From a bacterium (GTDB lineage: Bacteria > JAHJDO01): 23,935 nucleotides of DNA. Positions 9,207 to 16,664 of the stretch are shown piece after piece. Location: positions 1 to 23,935 of the forward strand of contig JAGMBN010000007.1 in NCBI GenBank assembly GCA_023129655.1. The letters are read 5' to 3'. Made by a program: the position numbers and the translations under genes. Position 1 is the first letter of the stretch. Each line of letters opens with the position of its first letter. Below the pieces are notes generated by a model. It had not been told where the DNA came from and did not search any database. It saw only the letters and a list, made by a program, of their open reading frames with translations.

Positions 9207-10216
9207 ATTACTATGAACCAAATATTAATCGTCTTTTAAAGACCTTTTATTTGCAAAAAGCAGATAGAGTACCAAATTTTGAGTTTATTATTAACGAAAG
9301 AGCTGTTCAACATATTTTAGGTAAGCCTGCAGGAGAGACATTAAATCTTAAGTCCAAGGATCACATTGAACTTGCCCAAAGGATTGGTATGGATGCTATA
9401 GGCTTTGGTATTTATTTTAGCCCAGGTCGGGTTAGTAATAATGCCTCGAATGGTTCAAGTCATTACATTGATGGAAGCATTAAAGGATGGGATGATTTAG
9501 CTAAGATTGGAAAACCTGATTTTACTGAAAGTTTTAATAAATTAGAGAGATATTTAGAAGCAATTCAAGGAACAAATATAGGAGTTTGGATTTATACCCA
9601 TGGCCCATTTGATCCAGTATATTTGGGAATGGGATTTCAAGATTTTTGCTTAAAGATTTATGATGATCTTAAATTTGTGGAATATTTTATGGACTATATT
9701 CTTGAGGTACAATGTGAGATAGTAGATACATTATCAAAAATGGATGTTTCTTTTATCCACATAGTTGATGATGTGGCTATAAACACTGGATTAATTATCA
9801 TGGAAGATATGTTTAAGGAGTTATGGATACCCAGATTAAGAAAACTAATTGAGCCTGCAAAGAAGAAAAATATTCCAATTACCTTTCATAGTGATGGTAA
9901 GCTTGATACGATAATACCTATACTTATTGATTTAGGTTTCTGTGCTGTTAACCCGATAGAACCAATAGCAAATGATATCTATAAGATAAAAGAAAAATTT
10001 GGTGAGAAGATATGTCTTATGGGTAATATAGATATTGCTGGACCTTTGGCTTTTGGGAACACAGAAGATGTAATAAAAGATGTAAAAGAACACATAGAAA
10101 GATTATCAGCCAAAGGGGGATATGTGGTAAGTTCAAGCAGCAGTATTACCGATGGTGTCAAACCAGAGAATTTTCTCGCCATGGTAAAAGCTGTTCATAA
10201 ATATGGGAAATATTAG
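9203..10216 (+). CDS. Uroporphyrinogen decarboxylase-family (MtaA-like) methyltransferase homologue
   Basis: This 337-residue protein has the UroD TIM-barrel layout: RLLKTFYLQKADRVPNFEF at the start, then HGPFDPVYLGMG, ITFHSDGKL (H229, S230, D231), VNPIEP and KICLMGNIDIAGPLAFG near the end. Within this superfamily, corrinoid-dependent enzymes such as MtaA and MtbA bind the acceptor thiol through a zinc site of HxC plus a later Cys. Here HSD replaces HxC, so that zinc chemistry is not obvious. True HemE is unlikely because the HemE N-terminal signature is absent and it sits among glycosidase genes. It overlaps both neighbours (ATGA upstream; the next ATG starts 14 bases inside it). A methyltransferase or a sugar-linked role is possible. 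Confidence 0.8.
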   Translation: MNYYEPNINRLLKTFYLQKADRVPNFEFIINERAVQHILGKPAGETLNLKSKDHIELAQRIGMDAIGFGIYFSPGRVSNNASNGSSHYIDGSIKGWDDLAKIGKPDFTESFNKLERYLEAIQGTNIGVWIYTHGPFDPVYLGMGFQDFCLKIYDDLKFVEYFMDYILEVQCEIVDTLSKMDVSFIHIVDDVAINTGLIIMEDMFKELWIPRLRKLIEPAKKKNIPITFHSDGKLDTIIPILIDLGFCAVNPIEPIANDIYKIKEKFGEKICLMGNIDIAGPLAFGNTEDVIKDVKEHIERLSAKGGYVVSSSSSITDGVKPENFLAMVKAVHKYGKY

Positions 10217-10988
10217 TAGTATGAGATACGTCGAATTAGGAGAAAAGCCTTTTTATATAGAACTTAAAGTTGGCCAGAATATTATTTGTAAACTTAAGGA
10301 TGCTACTTTTAAGGAAATCGAACTAATGGATATTTCTGATAGCTGGATAGAGATAAAAGTTGATAATATAATTAGAAAGATTTCTCTTGGCCATCGCACA
10401 TCAGTTCGAGAAAAGTTATCCGATGGTGATGTTCCTCAAGTCCAAATAATTAATGGTGTAAGAATTGGTGCTGAGATTACAAAATATTATAGAGGCTTAA
10501 ATAGATATAGTGATTCACATCTAAATCTTAGTCAGGATGCGCGCTTGCATCTTAGTGACCCATCATATCCGCTTAATCCTAAAGGCGATTATGTTTTTCC
10601 TGTTCCAAATATTAAGTGGAACTATGCTGATATGTGGCTACGGAAGGTACCCTACGGCTATCATGTAGGTATAGATATTTTGTGTCCAGTAGGCACACCT
10701 ATAGTTGCGGTTACAGCAGGAAAGATTATTGCATTACGGCAATATAGCAACGGTAAAGATAAAGAAGATTTTTGGGGAAAGGAGGTTGCTCTTTTAGGAG
10801 AAGACAGGTTAGTATACAGCTATTCACATTTCGATAGATGGGCGTCTCACCTTACACTTGGTTCATATTTTAAGACAGGACAAAAGATCGGCGAGGCAGG
10901 CCGAACTGGTTTTGAGACAATGGATATACCACCCCATCTACATTTTGAGATATTTAAATTGAAATTTCCTATAAAGGTTATAGTTTAG
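10203..10988 (+). CDS. M23/LytM-type peptidase-fold protein without export signal
   Basis: The C-terminal half has the M23 zinc-peptidase motifs: HVGID (H154, D158), YSHFD (H209) and PPHLHFEI (H245, H247), set in the usual PVGTPIVAVTAGKI beta-fold. Residues 1-140 form a distinct N-terminal part (VGQNIICKLKDATFKEIEL, GVRIGAEI) that I cannot name. M23 enzymes normally cleave peptidoglycan cross-bridges outside the membrane, but there is no signal peptide or membrane helix at either start (ATG 10203, or 10221 just after the upstream stop). It ends only about 12 residues after HLHFEI, shorter than usual, so the 3' end may be truncated. The coupling to a UroD-like gene and glycosidases suggests a non-peptidoglycan role or another hydrolase use of the fold. 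Confidence 0.8.
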   Translation: MGNISSMRYVELGEKPFYIELKVGQNIICKLKDATFKEIELMDISDSWIEIKVDNIIRKISLGHRTSVREKLSDGDVPQVQIINGVRIGAEITKYYRGLNRYSDSHLNLSQDARLHLSDPSYPLNPKGDYVFPVPNIKWNYADMWLRKVPYGYHVGIDILCPVGTPIVAVTAGKIIALRQYSNGKDKEDFWGKEVALLGEDRLVYSYSHFDRWASHLTLGSYFKTGQKIGEAGRTGFETMDIPPHLHFEIFKLKFPIKVIV

Positions 10989-11053
10989 TTACAAAATCGC
11001 AAAAAGTGAAAAAAATTTGACAGAGAATGGCTTAATGGTTACAAAAATGAATT

Positions 11054-11109
11054 AGGATTAAGGATTAAGTTTATAGTGCGTGGTGTTTTTTTACTTAATT
11101 CTTAATCCT
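11054..11109. terminator. Candidate bidirectional terminator between convergent genes
   Basis: Arms of 16 bases, AGGATTAAGGATTAAG (11054-11069) and CTTAATTCTTAATCCT (11094-11109), pair with one mismatch around a 24-base loop containing a T-run (11085-11092). The minus-strand gene's stop codon lies in the loop and its last codons in the right arm. The position between two convergent genes supports a shared transcription stop, but the stem is AT-rich and the loop is long, so it could equally be a repeat element. Confidence 0.45.
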
Positions 11110-11915
11110 GTATGTGTTCTCACATTCTGATGCGCAAAAGATATCTCTGCGCCAAGCAGGACTATCAGCCAGCTGATATGAAGCCAGATAAGAAAAACCG
11201 GAATAGAAGCAAAAGTCCCATAGATCATACTGTATCTGGAGACACCTATCTGAAAGTGAATGTATCCCCATTGTGCAAACTGCCACAAAGTTCCTCCAAT
11301 AATTCCTGCTGTTAAGGCAGATGAGAATTTTACTTTTGTGTTAGGCATAAACATATAGATAAAAGTGAATACAAGCCACATAGATAAATATGGAGTCAAT
11401 CTTAATAATTGATGCACCAGAACCCAGATGAACTCCATGCCAAGCATTTTATTGACCAGACTACTATTTGATAAAAAGGCATTTACGCCTGTTGCGCAAA
11501 GAGCGAGAATCGGACAGATTAGAATTACGCCCAGATAGTCAGTGAATTTTCTGAATATATTTCTGGATCTTTTAATTCCCCATATATCGTTAAACGATCT
11601 CTCAATAGTTCCTAATACAAGAATCAATGTCCATATTAAAAAGCCGAGTCCTACTATACCCAGTGTTTTAAGGCTTGTTTTACCGGCAAGATCAATAATT
11701 TTTGTTACAATCTCCTGTGTTACTGCAGCCTTCTCAAGCACTAAACTTCTCACTGCGTCAAATGCGCCAAAAGCCTTTGACATAGAAAAGATGAAGGCGA
11801 GAAAAGGAACTATAGCCAGAAGCGTTACATAAGTTAGCGCAAAAGCCCTGAGCTGACATTTATCTGTAATAAATCCTCTTACAACCATGTATCCCATTTT
11901 TAGAATATTGTTCAT
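11091..11915 (-). CDS. YihY/BrkB-family inner membrane protein
   Basis: This 274-residue protein starts MNNILKMGYMVVRGFITDK, then CQLRAFALTYVTLLAIVPFLAF, the hallmark of the YihY/BrkB family (once wrongly called ribonuclease BN). About six hydrophobic helices follow, with IERSFNDIWGIKRSRN, LWQFAQWGYIHFQ and FLIWLHISWLIVLLGAEIS as further family landmarks. Members are inner-membrane proteins of unsettled function, perhaps in envelope transport. It is a lone gene, convergent with the M23 gene and divergent from the deoR-type operon. The last codons lie within a palindrome. A possible -10 (TATAAT on the minus strand, 11944-11949) lies 29-34 bases upstream of the ATG, with a poor -35. Confidence 0.92.
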   Translation of the reverse strand: MNNILKMGYMVVRGFITDKCQLRAFALTYVTLLAIVPFLAFIFSMSKAFGAFDAVRSLVLEKAAVTQEIVTKIIDLAGKTSLKTLGIVGLGFLIWTLILVLGTIERSFNDIWGIKRSRNIFRKFTDYLGVILICPILALCATGVNAFLSNSSLVNKMLGMEFIWVLVHQLLRLTPYLSMWLVFTFIYMFMPNTKVKFSSALTAGIIGGTLWQFAQWGYIHFQIGVSRYSMIYGTFASIPVFLIWLHISWLIVLLGAEISFAHQNVRTHTGLRIK

Positions 11916-11961
11916 AGCTCTACTATCGCTTATTAATATATGTTATTATAACAAGTTGTTC

Positions 11962-11980
11962 AATACATTTGTAATGTATT
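11962..11980. promoter_or_regulatory. Perfect 8-bp dyad, candidate operator
   Basis: AATACATT (11962-11969) and AATGTATT (11973-11980) form a perfect dyad with a 3-base centre in the divergent intergenic region. It lies near the possible -35 position of the minus-strand yihY-family promoter and about 30 bases upstream of the -35 of the operon promoter. A regulator could bind here; no protein can be assigned. Confidence 0.3.
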
Positions 11981-12010
11981 TTGCCTCATTACTCCTGAAA
12001 ATTCGTTGTC

Positions 12011-12038
12011 TTGACAATGTTTTAATTTGTGCTATAAT
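12011..12038 (+). promoter_or_regulatory. Sigma-70-type extended -10 promoter of the catabolic operon
   Basis: TTGACA at 12011-12016 and TATAAT at 12033-12038 match both consensus hexamers exactly, with a 16-base spacer and the extended -10 element TGC at 12030-12032. Transcription should start near 12045, giving a leader of about 120 bases before the regulator gene. It is the clearest promoter in the window and is likely to serve deoR and all nine enzyme genes. Confidence 0.82.
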
Positions 12039-12065
12039 GTAATTTATTGTAAAATAAGTAGCACA
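12028..12065. promoter_or_regulatory. Inverted repeat over the promoter -10, candidate DeoR-type operator
   Basis: TGTGCTA (12028-12034) and TAGCACA (12059-12065) are perfect 7-bp inverted arms, 31 bases centre to centre (about three helical turns). The left arm overlaps the extended -10 and -10, and the right arm lies just after the expected start of transcription. This suits autorepression by the adjacent DeoR-family protein. A smaller dyad, TTATT/AATAA (12044-12057), lies between them. Confidence 0.45.
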
Positions 12066-12085
12066 TTAAATTATGGAGGAAAAAA

Positions 12086-12130
12086 ATGTTTGATAGTAGC
12101 TGTAAAAAGATACCCTTTTTTGACAGCTAA
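12086..12130 (+). CDS. Leader peptide ORF (14 residues) before the regulator gene
   Basis: The ORF reads MFDSSCKKIPFFDS and has an excellent ribosome site, TGGAGGA at 12074-12080, 5 bases before its ATG, better than the site of the regulator gene behind it. It lies wholly in the mRNA leader, just after the predicted transcription start. Its coding sequence forms most of a hairpin (12097-12129), so translation would open that structure. I recognise no homologue. It could be a regulatory leader peptide. Confidence 0.5.
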   Translation: MFDSSCKKIPFFDS

Positions 12131-12151
12131 AAGATTACTACCATAAAAAGG
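12097..12151 (+). promoter_or_regulatory. Alternative leader hairpins touching the regulator's ribosome site
   Basis: Hairpin A pairs TAGCTGTAAAAAG (12097-12109) with CTTTTTTGACAGCTA (12115-12129): 13 pairs, a 2-base bulge at 12121-12122 and a 5-base loop. Hairpin B would pair CCTTTTT (12114-12120) with AAAAAGG (12145-12151), which is the only plausible Shine-Dalgarno site for ATG 12165. The two share the T-run and exclude each other. No T-run follows hairpin A, so translational control is likelier than termination. A and T runs pair easily by chance, so this is tentative. Confidence 0.4.
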
Positions 12152-12164
12152 ATGTTAAAATAAA

Positions 12165-12938
12165 ATGTTAAAAACTAGAAGGCAAAAAGAAATTACTGAA
12201 ATACTAAAACAAAAAGGTGTTGTTGAAATAAAGGACTTGTGTCGGCTGTTTAATGTTGTAGAAATGACTTTACGTCGTGATCTGGATGAATTAATTGAAG
12301 CTGGTAAAGGCTCTATTGTCAGGGCACATGGAGGAGCTATGCTTTCTGATACTAATATGCTTCTTGAAGCTCCTTTTGATATCAGAGATATGCAGAACAA
12401 GAAAGAGAAGGAATGGATTGCTAGGGTAGCGTCAAGTATGATAAGAGAAGGGCAAAAAATAATTTTAGATTCTGGAACAACAACATATTCTTTGGCAAAA
12501 CAACTTGACAATTCTAAGAAGCTAATGGTCGTAACAAATGCTATCAATATTGCAACAGAATTGAATGCGCGTACAAATATATCTGTTATGCCTGTTGGTG
12601 GAGCATTACGTAAAAATACTTACTCTTGCACAGGATATTTTGCTGAAACAATGATAAAGCAAATCAGGGTAGATATTGCTTTTATTGGAGTTGGAGGAAT
12701 CAGTGAGACGGGTGATTTAAGTAATGGCAGTGAATTGGAAACAGGTGTAAAGCAGGTTATGCTTAAAGCAGGAAAAAAAAAGGTTGTATTAGCTGATTTT
12801 TTAAAAATTGGACATGAGGAGTTTTCTATATTTGCGAATCTTAAATGTGTTGATTTATTAATTACAGATTCAAAAGCTCCTAAACAAATCATTAACAAGT
12901 TTATTAAATCAGGTATTAAAGTAAAAGTAGCTAACTAG
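12165..12938 (+). CDS. DeoR/GlpR-family transcriptional regulator
   Basis: The 257-residue protein begins with the DeoR winged helix-turn-helix (RRQKEITEILKQKGVVEI, then MTLRRDLDELIEAG and RAHGGAM, residues 5-60). The C-terminal sugar-phosphate sensor domain follows, with LDSGTTTYSLA (D102), VGGALRKNTYS, IAFIGVGGIS and KKVVLADFLKIG. Such proteins usually repress an operon until a phosphorylated sugar intermediate binds. It opens the enzyme operon, 58 bases before the next gene's likely start, so the signal is probably a pathway intermediate. The gene is AT-rich (20 of 60 G+C in the line at 12481), unlike the enzyme genes behind it. Its ribosome site (AAAAAGGA) is rather far, 12 bases, from the ATG and may be hidden by a leader hairpin. 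Confidence 0.93.
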   Translation: MLKTRRQKEITEILKQKGVVEIKDLCRLFNVVEMTLRRDLDELIEAGKGSIVRAHGGAMLSDTNMLLEAPFDIRDMQNKKEKEWIARVASSMIREGQKIILDSGTTTYSLAKQLDNSKKLMVVTNAINIATELNARTNISVMPVGGALRKNTYSCTGYFAETMIKQIRVDIAFIGVGGISETGDLSNGSELETGVKQVMLKAGKKKVVLADFLKIGHEEFSIFANLKCVDLLITDSKAPKQIINKFIKSGIKVKVAN

Positions 12939-12996
12939 AATATTGAATACCATTCGAAAACCTTTTTTAATGGCTATTTTAAACAAAGGTGTGTTA

Positions 12997-14022
12997 ATGA
13001 AATACTTTAGAGTTGGTATTTTAGGGTGCGGCAAGATGGGTAATGTTTATGCGCGATGGTTTTCTCGCAATCCCCATTGCCAGATAACTTCATTTTACAA
13101 TCGCACTTTTTCGCGAGCAAAGGAGTTGGCAGGTAAATATCCAGGCACCCAGGCAAAGGAGAGTTGGCAAGAGATAACTGATGACCCTCATGTAGATATC
13201 GTCGGGATTTGTACACCCAGCCACGAGCATCTGGAACAGTTGGAAAGTTCGGTGAAGTCAAACAAGCACGTTCTTTGTGAAAAGCCAATGGCTGGTAGTC
13301 TTCCTGAAAGTCAACGGATGTATGACATTGCTACAGAGACTTCCGTTAAGGTTGCTATTGATTTTCAAATGCGTTTCCATCCGGTGATAGTCAAGGTTGA
13401 CGAACTTTTGCCGAGGATTGGCGAAATATTTCATATCGATTTTGTCTTCGGTATGTATCGACCAGAGATAACCTGGCGGCATAAGAGCATTCAGGGCGGC
13501 GGGGTCTTAAAAGAACTTGGCAGTCATCTTATTGATTTATCTCGACACTGGGTTGGCGAAATTACTGCGGTTTCGGCTCAAAACCAGATTATTTCTCCAC
13601 TGAGAGAGGTAGAGGATTACTCTGTCAGTTTGTTTGAGTTTTCCAATAAGGCTACAGGGTATCTGTCGTGTAACTACTATGACCGCAGCAGCAGGAATAT
13701 CATTGGTAATCTTATAGGTAGTAAGGGGCAGATTAACTGGCAGTTCAGTTCGTATGACCCGGACGACAGTCGCTTGAGGATATATACAGACTCCGGCGAA
13801 GAAGATGTTCCTATTGTTATCCCTGAAGAAGTTGACCTGGTGTATCCCGGTCATCTGAACTCTTTCGGCAGGGCAATTGATCATTTTGTAGATTGTATTT
13901 TAGGCGACAATGAACCTTTGACAGGAACAGCGGAAGGTTTGCGGTCTATGCAGATAACTGATGCGTCATATAGGTCTGCTCGAGAGCGGAAAAGGATAAA
14001 ACTTATCACCCAGAAACGTTAA
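12997..14022 (+). CDS. Gfo/Idh/MocA-family NAD(P)-dependent sugar oxidoreductase
   Basis: The 341-residue protein starts with a Rossmann fold (VGILGCGKMGNVYA, residues 5-18), has the catalytic-lysine motif CEKPMAG (K96) and the C-terminal GGGVLKELGSHLIDLSRHW (H177). Family members oxidise or reduce hydroxyl groups of sugars, inositols and their derivatives. I placed the start at ATG 12997, 5 bases after AAAGGTG; an in-frame TTG at 12943 would add 18 residues that do not look like the family. It is the first enzyme of the operon. The substrate cannot be read from sequence; an amino sugar, inositol or sugar acid is likely from the context. Confidence 0.93.
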   Translation: MKYFRVGILGCGKMGNVYARWFSRNPHCQITSFYNRTFSRAKELAGKYPGTQAKESWQEITDDPHVDIVGICTPSHEHLEQLESSVKSNKHVLCEKPMAGSLPESQRMYDIATETSVKVAIDFQMRFHPVIVKVDELLPRIGEIFHIDFVFGMYRPEITWRHKSIQGGGVLKELGSHLIDLSRHWVGEITAVSAQNQIISPLREVEDYSVSLFEFSNKATGYLSCNYYDRSSRNIIGNLIGSKGQINWQFSSYDPDDSRLRIYTDSGEEDVPIVIPEEVDLVYPGHLNSFGRAIDHFVDCILGDNEPLTGTAEGLRSMQITDASYRSARERKRIKLITQKR

Positions 14023-14057
14023 AACAGATAAATGTATTATTATAAAAGAGATAACCA

Positions 14058-15125
14058 ATGAAAGCAGCGCAGTTTGTTGGAAAACCGTTGTTCGAGCTTA
14101 ATGATATTCCCGAACCGGAATGTCCACCCAGTGGTCTCTTGGTCCGTGTTGACAGCGCCGCGATATGCGGAACAGACCTGAAGATTATGAAGTGCCAGGA
14201 TGTTAAGATAGAAAAAGATGAAGTAACATCTATGGATATCCCACGTGTTACAGGTCATGAGTTTTCAGGGGTCGTCCATCAGGCAGGCAGTGAAGTCCAT
14301 GGCTTTCACTGTGGTGATAGGGTGGTGATAGCCCCGACAGTTCCCTGTCTGAATTGCGTTATGTGCGACCGCAAGTATTATGAGATGTGCCAGAACGTAC
14401 AGGTAATCGGTTATCATCGCAACGGGGGGTTTGCCGAACTGGTTAAACTTGACCAAGATGTGTTGGCATCGGGATGTGTAATAAAGGTGCCTGAAAACGT
14501 CACGCTGGAGGCAGCGGCCCTTACCGAGCCGCTTTCCTGTGCGATTAACTGTCTTGAGTTGTCGCCGGTAACCAAGGACGGCAGTATTCTGGTAATGGGC
14601 GCCGGTCCACTGGGGATAATTATTGCCGATTTGGCGGGTTATCTTGGTGCTAAAAAAATAATTATCTGTGACATTTCCTCTGAGCAGTTGGAAAAGGCCA
14701 AAGTTTGCCTGGATGCTATTACTGTCAACCTGAAAAATGAAGATATTGAGGAAAGAATTGACAAGCTTACAAGTGGGATAGGAGTGGATCTGGTGGTAAC
14801 TGCGTGTCCTGCCCCCCAGTCCCAGCAAATGGCTTTAAAACTCGTATCTAAAAAAGGCGCAGTGAATTTCTTCGGCGGTCTGCCACGCGACCATGCTATT
14901 GTTCCGCTGAATACCAACCTGATACACTATAAAGAGATTACAGTAGTAGGCACTCATGGCTCGGCTCCTCAACATGTCGCCCAGGCGGTGAAATTACAGG
15001 CAGAAAGCGCGGTGAATCTTGAGAAGTATATAGAAAGTTCTTATCGGCTCAATGAAATAAACGAAGCGTTGAAGATAGCACAGGGAACCGGAAGACTGAA
15101 AATTTTAATCAAACCTAATGAGTAA
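14058..15125 (+). CDS. Zinc-dependent medium-chain dehydrogenase (first copy)
   Basis: This 355-residue enzyme has all zinc sites of the sorbitol/threonine-dehydrogenase type: catalytic C37 (ICGTD), H67 and E68 (TGHEFSG), and the structural set C97, C100, C103, C111. The nucleotide site is VMGAGPLGI near residue 180. It would oxidise a secondary hydroxyl of a polyol or sugar with NAD(P). It lies 35 bases after the Gfo/Idh/MocA gene and 18 before the aldolase gene. A second, clearly different zinc dehydrogenase is encoded in the same operon, so the pathway seems to need at least three oxidation steps. Confidence 0.93.
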   Translation: MKAAQFVGKPLFELNDIPEPECPPSGLLVRVDSAAICGTDLKIMKCQDVKIEKDEVTSMDIPRVTGHEFSGVVHQAGSEVHGFHCGDRVVIAPTVPCLNCVMCDRKYYEMCQNVQVIGYHRNGGFAELVKLDQDVLASGCVIKVPENVTLEAAALTEPLSCAINCLELSPVTKDGSILVMGAGPLGIIIADLAGYLGAKKIIICDISSEQLEKAKVCLDAITVNLKNEDIEERIDKLTSGIGVDLVVTACPAPQSQQMALKLVSKKGAVNFFGGLPRDHAIVPLNTNLIHYKEITVVGTHGSAPQHVAQAVKLQAESAVNLEKYIESSYRLNEINEALKIAQGTGRLKILIKPNE

Positions 15126-15143
15126 AATTGAAAGGGGAAAATA

Positions 15144-15941
15144 ATGTTCTTAGGAAAACAGGTTCGTCTTAACAGATTGTTCAATAAGAAATCCGGCAAT
15201 ATTCTGGTTATCGCTCTGGACCATGCCGTTGGTTGGGGAGTAATACCGGGAGTGGATACAATTCATAAAACGATGGAAAAGATAGTTCAGGCTAAGCCGG
15301 ATGCCATTACTATGTTAAAAGGGACTGCTAAGCAGGTCTTTGCCCCCTATGCAGGCACGATTCCATTTATTATGAAAGCAACGACATTCTCGCCTTATCA
15401 GCCTGCTTACGATGCCGCAGTAGGCTGTGTGGACGAAGCCGTCAGATTAGGCGCTGACGCGATAGCAATCGGTGCGACGGTTTGCGGTAATCAACAGCAG
15501 CAGTTGCTCAGCCAGTTAGCGGAGTTTTCCCATCAGGCTGAATTAGCCGCTCTTCCTACCGTTACTCATATCTATCCTAAAGGAGAGTTGATTAAAAAGG
15601 AAGACTGGTATAAAGAGGAAAATGTAAAGTACGCCGCTCGGGCAGGCGCCGAGATGGGGATAGATATCATTAAAACATTTTACACCGGAGATAAAGAAAG
15701 CTACGCCCGTGTAGTTGAGGCAACACCTGCAAGCATAGTTATCTCTGGCGGGCCGAAACTGCCGTCCATCAAGGACGTGTATAAAATGGTCTATGACGGC
15801 ATTGCCGCCGGCGCTAAGGGAGTTACTTTCGGCAGAAACGTCTGGCAGGCCGATGACCCGATTAAAGTGATTAGCGCGCTGAAACATATCATCCATAACA
15901 AGGGAACTGTGGATGAAGCAATGGAAATATACGGAGGATAA
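15144..15941 (+). CDS. DhnA/LsrF-type class I aldolase
   Basis: The 265-residue protein has the class I aldolase features of the DhnA/FbaB/LsrF group: IALDHAVGWG (D26, H27) after strand 1, the Schiff-base lysine in DIIKTFYTGD (K177), VISGGPKLP, and the phosphate-binding end GAKGVTFGRNVWQ. Members cleave or form ketose phosphates such as fructose bisphosphate or related phosphorylated ketoses. It follows AAAGGGGAAA at a good distance. Its stop and the next start are in the same frame and 15 bases apart. It is the likely C-C cleavage step of the operon. Confidence 0.92.
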   Translation: MFLGKQVRLNRLFNKKSGNILVIALDHAVGWGVIPGVDTIHKTMEKIVQAKPDAITMLKGTAKQVFAPYAGTIPFIMKATTFSPYQPAYDAAVGCVDEAVRLGADAIAIGATVCGNQQQQLLSQLAEFSHQAELAALPTVTHIYPKGELIKKEDWYKEENVKYAARAGAEMGIDIIKTFYTGDKESYARVVEATPASIVISGGPKLPSIKDVYKMVYDGIAAGAKGVTFGRNVWQADDPIKVISALKHIIHNKGTVDEAMEIYGG

Positions 15942-15956
15942 CAGATAAAATCGAGT

Positions 15957-16664
15957 ATGGGAAAAGTATCTTTATTACCGATTGGCTCAATAGAGCAGCA
16001 CGGAGTTTTGCCTCTTGATACAGACACGATAATCGCGCAGGCTTTCTGTGAGTTAGCGGTTGTCTCTGGATTGAACGTTGCAGTGGAGCTGCCTGTTACA
16101 GAGGGTTTTTGCCCTACGACCTGCGACCTGACGGGAACGAAAGTTTTTCGATTCAGTGAGGTTCTAAATCGCGTTGACAGGTCTCTCAGGCAGATAGTGG
16201 AGCAGGGCAGGCGCTATATAATTCTGGTTAATATACATGGCGGCAATGATACGGTGTTAAAGGCGATAGTGCAGAATATCTATGTAGAGCAGCGATTTCC
16301 TGTTTTCTACTTCAATCCTTATACTGCCTTTGCCGATGAGTTAAACCAAGTATGCTTCCCGGATTGTGACAATAGCTGCAAAGAATGTTCTTTATTGTTA
16401 GCAGGCTTGGATATCTTGGGAAAGGAGCCGGTATCCGGGCCTAGCGCTGATGAAGAAATAGTCCGCAACCCTTTGATTGAAAATCTAAAGAAAGTTGGTA
16501 CACTTGGCTTCTCGTATCAGGAGCCTGCACAGCATATCGCCTGGCGCAGCGGAGCTACGGCTAAGGCTGGTCGAAACTATTTGGAGGAAACCGTTAAGCG
16601 GTTCGGGTCTATAATGGAAAATTTCAAACAATATGTGGAGAACGAACTTGCAAAAAAGAGATAA
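15957..16664 (+). CDS. Creatininase-family metal-dependent amidohydrolase
   Basis: The N terminus LLPIGSIEQHGVLPLDTDT gives the creatininase metal ligands E13, H15 and D23, with one residue fewer between them than usual; NIHGGN (H94) gives the next ligand. The later E143 (KECSLLL) aligns with the family HAGE motif, but its His is missing. The family opens cyclic amides and related C-N bonds; relatives act in creatinine, formamide and peptide-modification pathways. At 235 residues it has near-normal length. GGAGG at 15934-15938 lies 18 bases before ATG 15957, which is far, so translation may be coupled to the aldolase. In this operon it could open a lactam, lactone or amide intermediate. Confidence 0.87.
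   Translation: MGKVSLLPIGSIEQHGVLPLDTDTIIAQAFCELAVVSGLNVAVELPVTEGFCPTTCDLTGTKVFRFSEVLNRVDRSLRQIVEQGRRYIILVNIHGGNDTVLKAIVQNIYVEQRFPVFYFNPYTAFADELNQVCFPDCDNSCKECSLLLAGLDILGKEPVSGPSADEEIVRNPLIENLKKVGTLGFSYQEPAQHIAWRSGATAKAGRNYLEETVKRFGSIMENFKQYVENELAKKR

Noticed and set aside
9203..10216. True uroporphyrinogen decarboxylase (hemE)
   Set aside because: The HemE N-terminal signature is not present, no heme genes are near, and the context is glycan degradation.
11017..11045. TTGACA with TACAAA 17 bases later as a promoter
   Set aside because: It points into a palindrome and the end of a convergent gene, with no ORF to serve.
14265..14828. 187-codon ORF on the minus strand
   Set aside because: It is antisense to a clear zinc dehydrogenase with all zinc ligands; the opposite frame is open by composition only.
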